From Fibrobacter sp. UBA1313 (lineage in GTDB: Bacteria; Fibrobacterota; Fibrobacteria; Fibrobacterales; Fibrobacteraceae), in the NCBI GenBank assembly GCA_002307115.1, contig DBTP01000197.1:1-28596 (forward strand): 28,596 nt of DNA, given 5' to 3'. Made by a program: the position numbers and the translations under genes. Of the stretch, positions 7,439 to 17,400 are shown one piece after another. The notes under the pieces were generated by a model. It was not told the DNA's origin, did not search any database, and was given only the letters and a program-made list of their open reading frames with translations. The stretch's first letter is position 1. Every line of letters begins with the position of its first letter.

Positions 7439-8209
7439 TTATCTCACCGGAATGCCTGATTTTTTCATTGCATCTTTAATGCCTTGCACCGTATAATTAC
7501 CAAAATGCACCATGGAAGCGACCAAAGCCGCATCTGCCGATGTTTTTTCAAACAAGGTCGAAATATGTTCTAGAGTACCCGCTCCACCACTTGCAATAAC
7601 AGGTACATTGACAGCACGAGCAATGAGTTCGGTGATGGTAAGTTCGTATCCCGTTTGCATTCCATCCGCATCCATGGAATTAAGACAAATTTCACCAATA
7701 CCTAACGCTTCTGCACGACAAGCCCATTCCACAGCATCCAAGCTCATGGCCTTGCGGCCCCCTTGGATATAAACCTCATAGCCACTAGGAATTTTCTCAG
7801 AGACTCCTACGAACTTAGCGTCCATTCCGAGCACCATACATTGGTTTCCAAAAGCCTTGGCCCCTTCAGAAATAATTTCAGGGTGCAAGACCGCAAGACT
7901 GTTAATGCTCACTTTTTCGGCGCCAGCCAACAATACACGGTGCATGTCTTCCAAATTGCGAATACCACCACCTACAGAAAACGGGATAAAAACATGCTTT
8001 GCGATATCCTTCACCATTTCAATATCACAAGAACGATTTTCTGCACTCGCCGTGATATCATAAAAGACTAATTCATCAACGCCTTCATCACTATAGCGTG
8101 CGCCCATTTCCACAGGATCACCGACATCCACATTTCCTTGAAATTGGATACCTTTAGTCACTTTTCGATTGCGGACATCCAAACAAATGATCAACCGTTT
8201 TGTAAGCAT
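7439..8209 (-). CDS. hisF: HisF, imidazole glycerol phosphate synthase cyclase subunit
   Basis: A 256-residue (beta/alpha)8 barrel. HisF uses ammonia delivered from HisH to convert PRFAR to imidazole glycerol phosphate and AICAR, joining histidine and purine synthesis. The catalytic pair falls exactly at the usual numbers, D11 (ICLDVRN) and D130 (GMDAKF). Phosphate-binding loops are visible in PFSVGGGIR and VIASGGAGT. An insertion-like stretch around 131-145 (VSEKIPSGYEVYIQGG) lengthens one loop a little. The ATG at 8209 fits the family N-terminus (MLTKRLIICLD); an ATG at 8221 would add four residues. Neither has a strong RBS, and the start lies inside hisH (19-bp overlap), so translational coupling to hisH is likely. 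The other his genes are not in the window. Confidence 0.96.
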   Translation of the reverse strand: MLTKRLIICLDVRNRKVTKGIQFQGNVDVGDPVEMGARYSDEGVDELVFYDITASAENRSCDIEMVKDIAKHVFIPFSVGGGIRNLEDMHRVLLAGAEKVSINSLAVLHPEIISEGAKAFGNQCMVLGMDAKFVGVSEKIPSGYEVYIQGGRKAMSLDAVEWACRAEALGIGEICLNSMDADGMQTGYELTITELIARAVNVPVIASGGAGTLEHISTLFEKTSADAALVASMVHFGNYTVQGIKDAMKKSGIPVR

Positions 8210-8829
8210 TGGCCATCCCATTCACTGAAATTTTTAAGCACCTGCAAACCCACAGATCCACTCTTTTCTAAATGGAACTGTGTGGCAATCAAATTATCCT
8301 TACCAAGAGCACTCGTGAATGATTGCGAACCATAAGTAGTCTCCGCAAAAACACAAGCATAAGGAACATCGGACGGATGATAAGAATGCACAAAATAGAA
8401 ATTACGCCCCGATTCTATTCCTTTAAAAATCGGATGAATTTGTTTGAAATCAACTTGATTCCAACCCATATGGGGAATTTTATATCCAGGTTCATTCCTG
8501 AAACGGACGGTGCGCCCAGGGATTAATCCCAACGTTTTCACGTTTCCATTTTCTTCACTTGAGTCCAAAATAATTTGGCAACCAATACAAATACCAAGAA
8601 CCGGACGCCCCGCTTTAACAACATCAATAATCGCTTTTCCAATGCCTGTTTCATTCAGAGTTTGCATCGCAGTTCCCGCAGCGCCCACACCAGGGAACAC
8701 CAAACGATCCGCACGAATAATAACAGAAGGGTCACTACTTGCCGTTGCTTTAAGGCCTATAAAAGAAAGCGCATTCACAACGGAAGTCAGATTACCGGCA
8801 CCATAGTCCACTACAACTAACGATTCCAT
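8191..8829 (-). CDS. hisH: HisH, imidazole glycerol phosphate synthase glutaminase subunit
   Basis: A 212-residue class I glutamine amidotransferase. HisH hydrolyses glutamine and channels ammonia through the HisF barrel. The triad is visible: C81 in LGICIGCQ, and H186 and E188 in QFHLEKSG. The N-terminal VVDYGAGNL and the FPGVGA oxyanion segment are typical, as is YFVHSYH. The ATG at 8829 has AGGA five bases upstream; an earlier in-frame start at 8874 would add 15 unconserved residues and overlap the fumarase gene. It begins 7 bp after the fumarase stop and overlaps hisF, so all three are probably on one transcript. Confidence 0.96.
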   Translation of the reverse strand: MESLVVVDYGAGNLTSVVNALSFIGLKATASSDPSVIIRADRLVFPGVGAAGTAMQTLNETGIGKAIIDVVKAGRPVLGICIGCQIILDSSEENGNVKTLGLIPGRTVRFRNEPGYKIPHMGWNQVDFKQIHPIFKGIESGRNFYFVHSYHPSDVPYACVFAETTYGSQSFTSALGKDNLIATQFHLEKSGSVGLQVLKNFSEWDGQCLQNG

Positions 8830-8836
8830 AAAGTTC

Positions 8837-10444
8837 CTAGAGTAAGCCGTCAAAGAAATCGTTGCCCTTGTCATCTACGATGATAAATGCAGGGAAATCC
8901 TTGATGGTGATCTTACGAATGGCTTCCATCCCCAATTCTGGGAAAGCAACCACATCATTAGAAAGAATATTTTGTTCCGCAAGTATGGCCGCAGGGCCTC
9001 CAATGGAGCCTAAGTAGAAGCCTCCATTCTTTTTACAAGCATCGGTGACTTCCTTGCTGCGATTACCCTTTGCCACCATGATGAGGCTTCCCCCATTCTC
9101 TTGGAAAGAGGCCACATAAGAATCCATACGCCCCGCCGTTGTCGGACCAAAACTACCTGTCGGCATCCCTTGAGGAGTCTTTGCTGGACCCGCATAGTAA
9201 ACGGGATGTTTCTTGAAATATTCTGGCAGTGGTTCATTACGATCGAGCATTTCCGCAAGTTTCGCATGGGCAATATCGCGAGCCACAATCATTGTCCCGG
9301 AAAGAGATAAACGCGTTTTTACAGGATATTTCGAAAGTTGAGCACAAACTTCAGCCATGGGGCGGTCCAAATTCACCTCAATGGCAGGGGCCAAATTCAC
9401 GGCATCGCCCTTCGGAAGATACTGTTCCGGATTGTGTTCCATCTTTTCAAGCCAAATACCATCGGCATTGATCTTTGCACGGATATTACGATCTGCGGAG
9501 CAAGATACACCCATGGAAACCGGACAACTCGCCGCATGACGAGGACAACGAATAACGCGCACATCATGTACAAAGTATTTGCCACCAAACTGAGCGCCGA
9601 TTCCAGACTTTTGGCAAATGTGCAAAACTTTTTCTTCCATTTCCAAATCACGGAAAACGCGGCCCCCTTCTGAACCTGTGGTAGGAAGCCCATCCAAGAA
9701 TCCGCAAGAAGCGAGTTTAACAAGTTTCAGGTTAGTTTCAGCACTAGTGCCCCCAATAACTACCGCCAAATGATAAGGAGGGCAAGCTGCGGTACCCAAC
9801 GTTTTCACTTTTTCAGTGATAAATTTTTCCAAGGACTTCGGGTTGAGGAGTGCCTTAGTCATGGGCCAGTAATACGTCTTGTTCGCAGAGCCGCCCCCCT
9901 TCGCCACAAATAAAAAATCAAAATGATCACCTGGTTCAGCGAGAATATCAATTTGAGCAGGGAGGTTACATGCCGTATTCGTTTCATCGTACATGTTGAG
10001 TGGCGCCACTTGGCTATAACGAAGATTTTTTAGTGTGTAAGCATTATAAATGCCTTCAGAAATTGCTTCGGCATCATCACAATCCGTCCAAATCTGTTGA
10101 CCTTTCTTGATAAAAGCAATCGCAGTGCCTGTATCTTGGCAAAACGGAAGAATTCCTTTGTTAGAGACACAAGCATTTTTGAGAAGTGTCAAAGCAACAA
10201 ACTTATCGTTATCGCTCGCTTCTGGATCTTTAAGAATATTTGCCACTTTTTGAGTATGCGCCGGGCGAAGACGGAAACTAACTTCTTCGAATGCCGCTTG
10301 AGCAAGATTCGAAAGAGCCTTGCGAGTGACTTTTAAAATCTTTTTTCCATCAAATTCACCAACTGAGATACCGTCTTTGGAAATTTTGACGTATTCTGTC
10401 TTATCTTCACCATATTGGATCGTCTTTTCATATTCAAACTGCAT
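8837..10444 (-). CDS. Class I fumarate hydratase, [4Fe-4S], single chain
   Basis: A 535-residue class I fumarase of the FumA/FumB single-polypeptide type. It interconverts fumarate and malate, here perhaps in the reductive branch that makes succinate, the main fermentation product of Fibrobacter (inference). The three cluster cysteines are C102 (PFCQDTGTA), C221 (AACPPYH) and C315 (GVSCSADR), each three below E. coli FumA numbering. LPTTGSEGGRVFRDLEMEEK and the SFGPTTAGRMDSYV segment are diagnostic. The N-terminal alpha part and C-terminal beta part are fused, unlike split FumA-alpha/beta forms. The ATG at 10444 has GAGG 7 bases upstream; a start at 10543 would add 33 residues of leader. It is the first gene of the fumarase-hisH-hisF run. 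The [4Fe-4S] cluster makes it oxygen sensitive, which fits an anaerobe. Confidence 0.95.
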   Translation of the reverse strand: MQFEYEKTIQYGEDKTEYVKISKDGISVGEFDGKKILKVTRKALSNLAQAAFEEVSFRLRPAHTQKVANILKDPEASDNDKFVALTLLKNACVSNKGILPFCQDTGTAIAFIKKGQQIWTDCDDAEAISEGIYNAYTLKNLRYSQVAPLNMYDETNTACNLPAQIDILAEPGDHFDFLFVAKGGGSANKTYYWPMTKALLNPKSLEKFITEKVKTLGTAACPPYHLAVVIGGTSAETNLKLVKLASCGFLDGLPTTGSEGGRVFRDLEMEEKVLHICQKSGIGAQFGGKYFVHDVRVIRCPRHAASCPVSMGVSCSADRNIRAKINADGIWLEKMEHNPEQYLPKGDAVNLAPAIEVNLDRPMAEVCAQLSKYPVKTRLSLSGTMIVARDIAHAKLAEMLDRNEPLPEYFKKHPVYYAGPAKTPQGMPTGSFGPTTAGRMDSYVASFQENGGSLIMVAKGNRSKEVTDACKKNGGFYLGSIGGPAAILAEQNILSNDVVAFPELGMEAIRKITIKDFPAFIIVDDKGNDFFDGLL

Positions 10445-10577
10445 AGATCGCCTCTTAGAAGTAAAGTTTACAAACGGAAAATAGCATTTAATTGTTTTTT
10501 TGGGGAACGAATCCCCCGAAGGAAGGGAGAGAGGAATAACCAAACAGACTCAACCCCAAAATCACTCTCAAAAATTT

Positions 10578-10640
10578 CAAATTATGGAGAAAAAAGTTCC
10601 CTCTTGCCCAGATATGAATTATCTTTTCTCCATAAATTTG
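10578..10640. promoter_or_regulatory. Long inverted repeat in the divergent fumarase / repeat-protein region
   Basis: CAAATTATGGAGAAAA (10578-10593) and TTTTCTCCATAAATTTG (10624-10640) are reverse complements apart from one extra A, about 16 bp per arm, 30 bp apart. The inner 12 bp are perfect. Because the arms are inverted, each divergent gene sees the same sequence, TTTTCTCCATAA, reading towards its start. This suggests a shared regulator site or matched upstream promoter elements. Confidence 0.5.
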
Positions 10641-10655
10641 GTAGAATACTACCAA
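10638..10655. promoter_or_regulatory. Operator-like palindrome over a candidate -10 element
   Basis: TTGGTAG, AATA, CTACCAA is a perfect 7-bp inverted repeat. It contains TAGAAT (10642-10647), a reasonable -10 for the downstream forward gene at 10678; the matching -35 (TTATCT at 10619) is weak. A protein bound here would block the promoter. It overlaps the right arm of the longer repeat by three bases. Confidence 0.4.
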
Positions 10656-10677
10656 TCACGTTGAAAAAGAGGTAAAC

Positions 10678-11205
10678 ATGATTCTCCATAAGACCTTGCT
10701 TCTCGCAGTACTCCTTTCCACTATGAGTTTTGCTGTTGATGCCACTCCCGCTGCCAAAGCAGTTCCAGCGAATACAACCAAAACAGTAGTCGCTCCTGTT
10801 GCTGATACCACAAAGGCCGTTGTCGCCCCTGTTGCTGATACCACAAAGGCTGTGGTTGCCCCTGTTGCTGATACCACAAAGGCTGTGGTTGCTCCTGTTG
10901 CTGATACCACAAAGGCTGTTGCTGCTCCTGTTGTTGATACCACAAAAGCGGTTACTACCCCTGTTGTAGACACCACGAAGACCGAAGAAGTTCTCGAAGC
11001 AAAGGCTCCAGTGGCTTCTGTGGACTCCACGGCAAAAGCCGCAGAAGTAAAGAAGGAAGAAGCTCCTGTTGCTGAAACGGCAGCTCCATCTCCTGAGTCC
11101 AAGACCGCTGGACAAACGGTCATGGAAAATCCATTGGAATTCATCATTGTCACAGCAGCGTTCGTGGCTTCAGTGCTCGTCATTGTGTTCACTGGCAAAG
11201 ATTGA
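10678..11205 (+). CDS. Secreted membrane-tethered Ala/Pro/Thr/Lys repeat protein
   Basis: A 175-residue protein of unknown function. An N-terminal signal peptide (MILHKTLLLAVLLSTMSFA) is followed by an 11-residue tandem repeat, PVADTTKAVVA and variants, from about P40 to K101. A degenerate copy precedes it (from P30), and a charged Ala/Glu/Lys/Pro linker runs to about 145. A single hydrophobic helix, EFIIVTAAFVASVLVIVFTG, then lies almost at the C-terminus, leaving KD inside. The layout suggests an extended, periplasm-spanning stalk or spacer anchored in the inner membrane; there is no enzymatic domain. The ATG has GAGG five bases upstream. A terminator closes the gene, so it is transcribed separately from the GH9 genes. 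The open frames on the opposite strand are by-products of the repeat composition. Similarity to TonB-like or PT-linker proteins is compositional only. Confidence 0.8.
   Translation: MILHKTLLLAVLLSTMSFAVDATPAAKAVPANTTKTVVAPVADTTKAVVAPVADTTKAVVAPVADTTKAVVAPVADTTKAVAAPVVDTTKAVTTPVVDTTKTEEVLEAKAPVASVDSTAKAAEVKKEEAPVAETAAPSPESKTAGQTVMENPLEFIIVTAAFVASVLVIVFTGKD
10795..10983 (+). repeat. 33-bp coding tandem repeat, five full copies plus a partial sixth
   Basis: The unit begins CCTGTTGCTGATACCACAAA and encodes PVADTTKAVVA. Copies 1-4 are nearly identical at DNA level (10795-10926), copy 5 is more diverged, and copy 6 stops after eight codons. The low divergence of the inner copies points to recent expansion by recombination or slippage. 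Confidence 0.9.
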
Positions 11206-11236
11206 TATAAAAAATCACACGATTTTGCGTTATTTT

Positions 11237-11267
11237 AAGACCGCCCGTGGGGACGGTCTTATTTTTT
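11237..11267 (+). terminator. Rho-independent terminator of the repeat-protein gene
   Basis: AAGACCG (11237-11243) pairs with CGGTCTT (11254-11260); inner CC/GG pairs extend the stem past a mismatch. ATTTTTT follows. It lies 32 bp after the stop codon at 11205. Confidence 0.8.
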
Positions 11268-11293
11268 ACATCCGCATTTGTTTTGAAAACGAT

Positions 11294-11323
11294 TTGAGAA
11301 CGTTTTTTCATTCTTTTTATAAA
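11294..11323 (+). promoter_or_regulatory. Sigma70-type promoter of the GH9 genes
   Basis: TTGAGA (11294-11299), 18-bp spacer, TATAAA (11318-11323). Transcription would start near 11330 and leave a leader of about 93 bases before the GTG at 11423. It is the best promoter match upstream of the two GH9 genes and follows directly on a terminator. Confidence 0.6.
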
Positions 11324-11422
11324 TTACCCCGCCATAAAGAGGTATTTTAAGGTCGGATTATTATGGATATAGTTTTAGGGCTGTTTAATGCTGTGTTCGC
11401 TGATTAAGAAAAAGGAGGCTTT

Positions 11423-14400
11423 GTGCCTATTCGATATTTATTCGTATTACTGTTGACTATCTGTGCGTTCGCAGAAGATCAGGAACAACCTACCCCCTAT
11501 GATATGATCCGCCCCGTTTGGCCCATTACTTGGGACAGCACCGTTTTTGACAACTTCGACACAACAGTCACGGTGAAGAAAAATATGGTGCCGAAGAACA
11601 GGACGCCTGCCGATTTTGCCCCCAATAAGTTTGTTCCCGATACGCTGAATCAAGCTTATTTGGATGCGATGAATGTAAAAATTTCCCCCATACGCGTTAA
11701 TCAAGCGGGATACATTCCCGATGATCCAGAAATGAAGTTTTATTATGTGGGCACAGCAACGGCCTTTGATGTGGTGGATTCCACAGGTGCGAACGTGTTG
11801 GCATCAGGGACCTTTACAGCCTCGTCAAATACAACTCAATCCTCCTGGACCATCCTTGCTGGCACAAATGCGGCTACTAACGATAAGGATCGCTATAAAG
11901 TGACAGCAACAGGCCCTTCTGGAACCATTATGGTAGGTTCTCTCGCTGGCCTCGGACTTCCCCAAAATGAAAGGCTGCGCATTAAAGTAGGCAACAACAT
12001 TTCTTCTACTTTCGCTATCAGTGAAAATATTTACTCCATGGTTCGTGATGCCACTCTTAAATTTGCAGGTATTAACCGTAGCGGCAATTCCGAATCTTGG
12101 TTCCACCCGGCAAGTCACACCCTTGACGGACAGAAGGGCCCTATTGTAAACAACGTTACCGGAAGCCCTTCTGGACTTACCAAAAAAGGGGATTTGAGCG
12201 GCGGTTGGTATGACTGCGGAGACCACCTTAAGGAGTCTCAGACACAAGCATACGCCTTCATGGTATTCGCTGTGCTTGCAGCAACAAATCCCACACACGA
12301 CGCCGATCACTATGCCTACAACCAGGGAGAAACAGTAAATACGGACGGTATTCCCGATATGCTCCGCGAGGCAAAACATGGTGCCGATTTTTTCCTCAAA
12401 TCTTATGACCTTGCAGATGGAGTCATTGATAATATGGCCGTTTCTGTCGGTAATTTTGGTGCTGACCACGGCTGGTGGGGTCGTCCAGAAAATCAGGATT
12501 ACATTCCTTCCACCGTGACTGGACGCGGAGGTCCCCATGAACGCGATGTTAGACTCGGAGAACTCGGCTCCAATATTTCGGGACAAATTGCAGCAGGGCT
12601 AGCTTTGCTCTCCGTAAAGTACGCAATCTATGACAGTGCTTTTGCCACCAAATGCTTAAAAGTCTCCGAAGAAATGTACGACTTCGCCAAAAATCTCGCT
12701 CTCGGTAACAGTACCTACGGCAATGGAAAAACGTTCGTAAATAACAAAACAGCTGCAGGATGGTCATCACCCGCCTATAATGGAAATAATGAATTTCAGG
12801 ATGATCTCGGCCTCGCCGCCATCTCTCTTCTCTATGCAACACAAGAGGCCTCTTATTTGAATGACGCCGTTGAAAATACGACCTTCGCTGGTGCAGGAAC
12901 ACAAAATAAAACCACCGTGGCAGCTCCCAACAACGTGGGCATGTTCCGTGGTGGTTGGTTTGCCTATACTAACACAACTTTATGGAAAGCAGGGAAAAAT
13001 ACCAGCTGGGCAAATTCCTACGCCTACACACTTTACACTTTCTACAAACTCATTCTTTCTTCCGAAGCCCAGGCCGCTAAATTTGGCATTTCCAATGCGC
13101 AACGTTTAGAATATGCGGAAGATGTCATCTATACCATGATTCCTAATCTGAGTTCTATCTCTGGCAATGGTTCCGCAAGCATTGTGTTGCCTTCCAATGG
13201 TAACTGGACTACAGGTTCACTCAATACAGTAAAATATGATCCGACGTGGTTCAATATGATGACGGATCAAACGTGGATCTACAATCGTTACCAAGCGGGT
13301 AATATTTTTGAAGTGTTTGCCTACGCCGATGTCGCCAAAGATTTGGAGGGCGTAAACTTACCGCAAAAAGGGATTCAAGATTGGAAAGTGACAGAAATGC
13401 AGCAACTCGGCATTAATCAGATGAACTACATGTTGGGCGTCAATCCTTGGGATGTCTCCTTCCTTTTGGGTGTGGGGGACAAAAATGATGCACATCCTCA
13501 TCACCGCGCGTCGAACCCAGAAGGGAAAAATGTTCCTGGGGCGCCCTACACCTACACGCCACCCACTGGAGCACTCTTTGGCGGCATGACTCCGGGCAAC
13601 ACTAATGCGTGGGTGCCTAGCACCAGGAGTTGGGAAGATTATCAGTTGTCTGAAACCTGTATGGATGCGACTGCGACATTTATTGCCGCAGGAACCGTTG
13701 TTTCAAAATCGGAAGATTTCACAAAAGCCCCTACCATTCAAGTGGAAATTCGTTATGTCGGATTGGATTCCGCCATTATTAAGGTCAAAACCGATTATCG
13801 AAGCAATGTAGCGATCTCTTACAGTACTAATGAAAATCTTAGTGGAGCAACAGCACAAGCTTCCGCAGCGGCAGGCGTTAGCCATGATATCGTCCTTCGC
13901 GGTCTTACCAACGGAACCACCTATTATTTCACGGCCACAGCATCGAATGCATTGAATGAAAACAACTACACGATTAAATATCTCGTCGATAGCACAAAAA
14001 CGCCTTACAGTTTCACCACACTCAATTCCATAGGTGCTGCGGATATTCAAAATGTGAAAATATGCAACGTTTCTGCAGATTCCGCAGAAATTATGTGGTA
14101 TACCCCGAACGGGGCCTATGATTCTAAAGTTTATTGGGATACCGTAATGACCACCTACGATAAAATGCAGTGGAACACAGGGAGTGGCAATGCCGATGTG
14201 AGTGGAATTCCCACGAAATTCCATTATGTGAAAATTGGTGGGCTCAAAGAGAGAACAACGTACTACTATGCTGTAGAAAGCAATGGGCAGGTAGTGAGCG
14301 TTGATACCAATGGTAGCCCGCTCAAGTTTACGACCCCTGTGACACAATACAACTTTGAAGTGCGTACTTATCAATATGCCTGGCAAGGAATGGCTGGGAT

Positions 14401-17400
14401 CAATATGAACATTTACAACAACGAAGCGCGCGCATTCGATAGTCTGACGGTGCGTGTGTACATGCGAGGAACCGATTCTATCTACAACGATGTCGGTATT
14501 CGCATGGATATTTGCCAAGCTTATGATGAAGCGGGTTTCAACAAGGCCTGTTCCGCGGCAACAATAACCGAACTTACCACTCTTTTCCGTGTGACCTTCC
14601 CTGTCAAATTAGAAGACACCTATGATGCAGCCACGGGAACGTGGCAGTGGTACTTCCCCATTCCTTTGGGATCTACCGTCATTAAGTCTTCAAGCCGTAT
14701 GCGCATTGACGTTATGTTTGACGTACGAAGCCCCTGGCCTCCCTACCTTGACCTAATGAATTCCCCACCCGATAAAAAGATTTATTGTCACTCTGGTAGT
14801 ACCTGGTACAACCCCGACAACCTTACTTCCGGAGCCTCTACATTAGCAGAAAATCCAGGAGACTGGAGTTGGATGCCTCATTCTAGAGCTGATGGGGAAA
14901 ATGCCGACTACACAGGAATGCCTTGCGAAGAGAAAGACGCAGGAGACATAGATTTTAATGTGGCCCCCGTGAACCCTTACGTTACCGTATACCGCAAGGA
15001 CGAATTCGTCTGGGGTTATTCTCCATCTTATACGGAAATGACGACTAAACACGCCAACTACGAAATGACGGTAACATTGGATCCACCATTCAATGTGTCC
15101 AACGGCTCTTATGTTGCATTAGATCAATCCAGTAGCACTGTTTATGTGACGGGTACTGCAAAAGTGACAGAAGGGGGTTACATCACCAGCATCTGGGTTA
15201 ATGGAACTGAAGTTAAAGACCTCACCAGTGCCGCAGTTTATGACTTGACTACCGATAAATGGAATTTGAAAATTCCCGTCAAAATGACTATTGGCACCAA
15301 TAAAATAGACCTCACTATTTTTGCTGGTCCGGATCCCGTCTGTACGGCATGCACAGAAGGGGGTGGCTGTTCCTTTATAAATCGAACCTATTACGTACAG
15401 TTCAGCAAAGGAGATATGACTGCCAGTAGTTTGCGTATTGTAGATGCAAATGATGCAGCTATTTCAAGTCCTGCCGAACCAGGGAATACAAACTTCTTTA
15501 TTTACGTCACGGATAAGGATAAGGCAAATTCAGGTACAATCAAAGTTCTCGTGTACAACCCAAGAAAGAATGACACATTGGAAGTGACACTCAACGAAAC
15601 ATCAACAGCGGGAACCTTTAAGAGCGCAACAGCCATTGGTGCTGTTTCCTCAACGAATCATTCCAAGTCTGAGATTTCATTCTTTGGGGGGGATACTGTT
15701 TATGTGGTGTACACCGATGTGGATGATGAGGAAGACATTTCACAACAGAGTTTCTATGCTGAAGCAACTTATCCGACGCCCCAATACGCTTTGGCGCAAG
15801 ATCTGGATTGCGATGGAGCCGTAGATAATTTGCAAATCGCATTCTCTAATGCTTTTGATGGAACGGTCTCTTTCGATAGTCTCTGGGTGAGTTTTGATGC
15901 AACAAGTACGGCTCCTGGAGATAGTTTCAAAGTGGTAATCACACAAGATTTAACAGGGTTAAGTTCTGTTAACATTCCTCTGTCCCGTAGCACAATTCCT
16001 GTGACAGCCTCCCCTAGCGGCTATATCACGGCATTCCTCACCACGGTAGCCACAAAAGAAACCTCCCGTGAAAATGCAAAAATTACAGATGGAATAGCCC
16101 CTAGACTTCTCAGTATAACCCTTCTCGAAAATCCAGTTCCAAGAAGTACGCAAGACACCCTTAAAGTTTCCTTCACGGAACCTGTTTCCCTTGCTTCGGT
16201 CACCGCTTGGCCATTGGCGATTACCAATGGGGCATCCACAGTAAGTCAAACAGGAATTTCTGTCATTGGGCAAGCGACAACGTCTGATAATGGAAAGAGC
16301 TGGACTTATGTTGTAGAAGGCAATACCGATGGTCTCACCATTGCGGCGAACTATACCGCAGATATTAAGGCGAACTTTAGTGTGAGTGACTTGGCATTCA
16401 ATTCACTTGCTAGTGGAACTTGCAACGAGCCTGTAACCATCGCGGAAACACCAAAACCTGTGCCAGTAAATCTCGCTGAGATGCGCGACCTCACCGGTGA
16501 TGGCATCCCCGATGAAGTTTACTTGAAATTTGAGCGCAAACTTCGCACAAAGGATATGCTCGATAGCTTTGTCGTATATTGGGGCAATCCTTCTGAGGCA
16601 AGAGCATTCAAGCCAACAACATGGGCCCATACAGTTGAAGTCGGTGAACCTTATTATACTTATCAAGGTTACATAGATTCTTTGAACGTAAGCCATGTCA
16701 CCGATTCTACACTCACGCGAGATACTATTTCCATTATCAAAATTACGATTCCTAAGACTCAAGCCTATCCGCTGGGAACGACTGCTGGTAGCGAAAATGG
16801 GTACGGAAGCGTAGTTCCTCGCTTGGGTCCCGAGGGTGGCTTCTTTGATAAATCGTATTCATTGGTGGATAAGTGCCCCCCAATTATAATGGTTGCTCGT
16901 AAAACATCAATGGAGTACGTGGATAGCCTTGGTATTGAAATTTCAGAATCTTTGGATTCTTTAGGTGCTGGAACCTACTTTATCGAAAGACGCCGCGGCA
17001 GTACTCAAGAGTATCTTATTTCAGACTATGGAGTGATGTCCTCTTCTCAGGGTAAGAATTGGACGTTCCTTTATTCGGAAGACGCCGCAGGTGCAGTTCG
17101 CGTAGGGGACTATGTGCGACTCATCCCCACTGCAAATCTTTCAAAACTGAAAGACAAAGCAAATAACTATGCGGGTGACGAAACCCCATGGGTACTTGTA
17201 CAAGGAGCTCTTGCAGAAAAAACTGGTTTTGAAGTGATACTCTCAGATGCGGTGGCGACACCTCCCTCTTCTCCATATACAGAAGAGGCGATGCCCCAAA
17301 AAGATGAAGATTTCCGTTTGACGGTACTGACACCAACAGGAACCGAACAGTTGATCGCTAATGGGAGAGGAAAACTTACCAGCGCAACGGCAACGTATGA

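Noticed and set aside
8510..8806. Forward open frames of about 100 aa antisense to hisH, and similar ones antisense to tldD and fumarase
   Set aside because: They are antisense to well-identified enzymes with all catalytic residues in place.
10501..10520. GGGGA-ACGAA-TCCCC hairpin next to a T run upstream of the fumarase gene, considered as a terminator
   Set aside because: The T run lies before the hairpin on the forward strand, so on neither strand does a T-tract follow the stem.
10582..11198. Long open frames on the reverse strand over the stalk-protein gene (177 and 180 aa)
   Set aside because: They are repetitive shadows of the 33-bp repeat, with no RBS and no recognisable domain; the forward frame has signal peptide, repeat and membrane helix.
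11378..11391. GG-N10-GC spacing upstream of GH9-1, a possible sigma54 -24/-12 promoter
   Set aside because: Only the invariant GG and GC match; flanking bases are far from TGGCAC and TTGCA. Such a spacing is expected by chance in a few hundred bases, and a much better sigma70-type promoter lies at 11294-11323.
11825..12586. 253-aa reverse-strand open frame inside GH9-1, and a 271-aa one at 13703-14518
   Set aside because: Both lie antisense to strongly conserved GH9 and Fn3 sequence and show no protein-like composition or domain.
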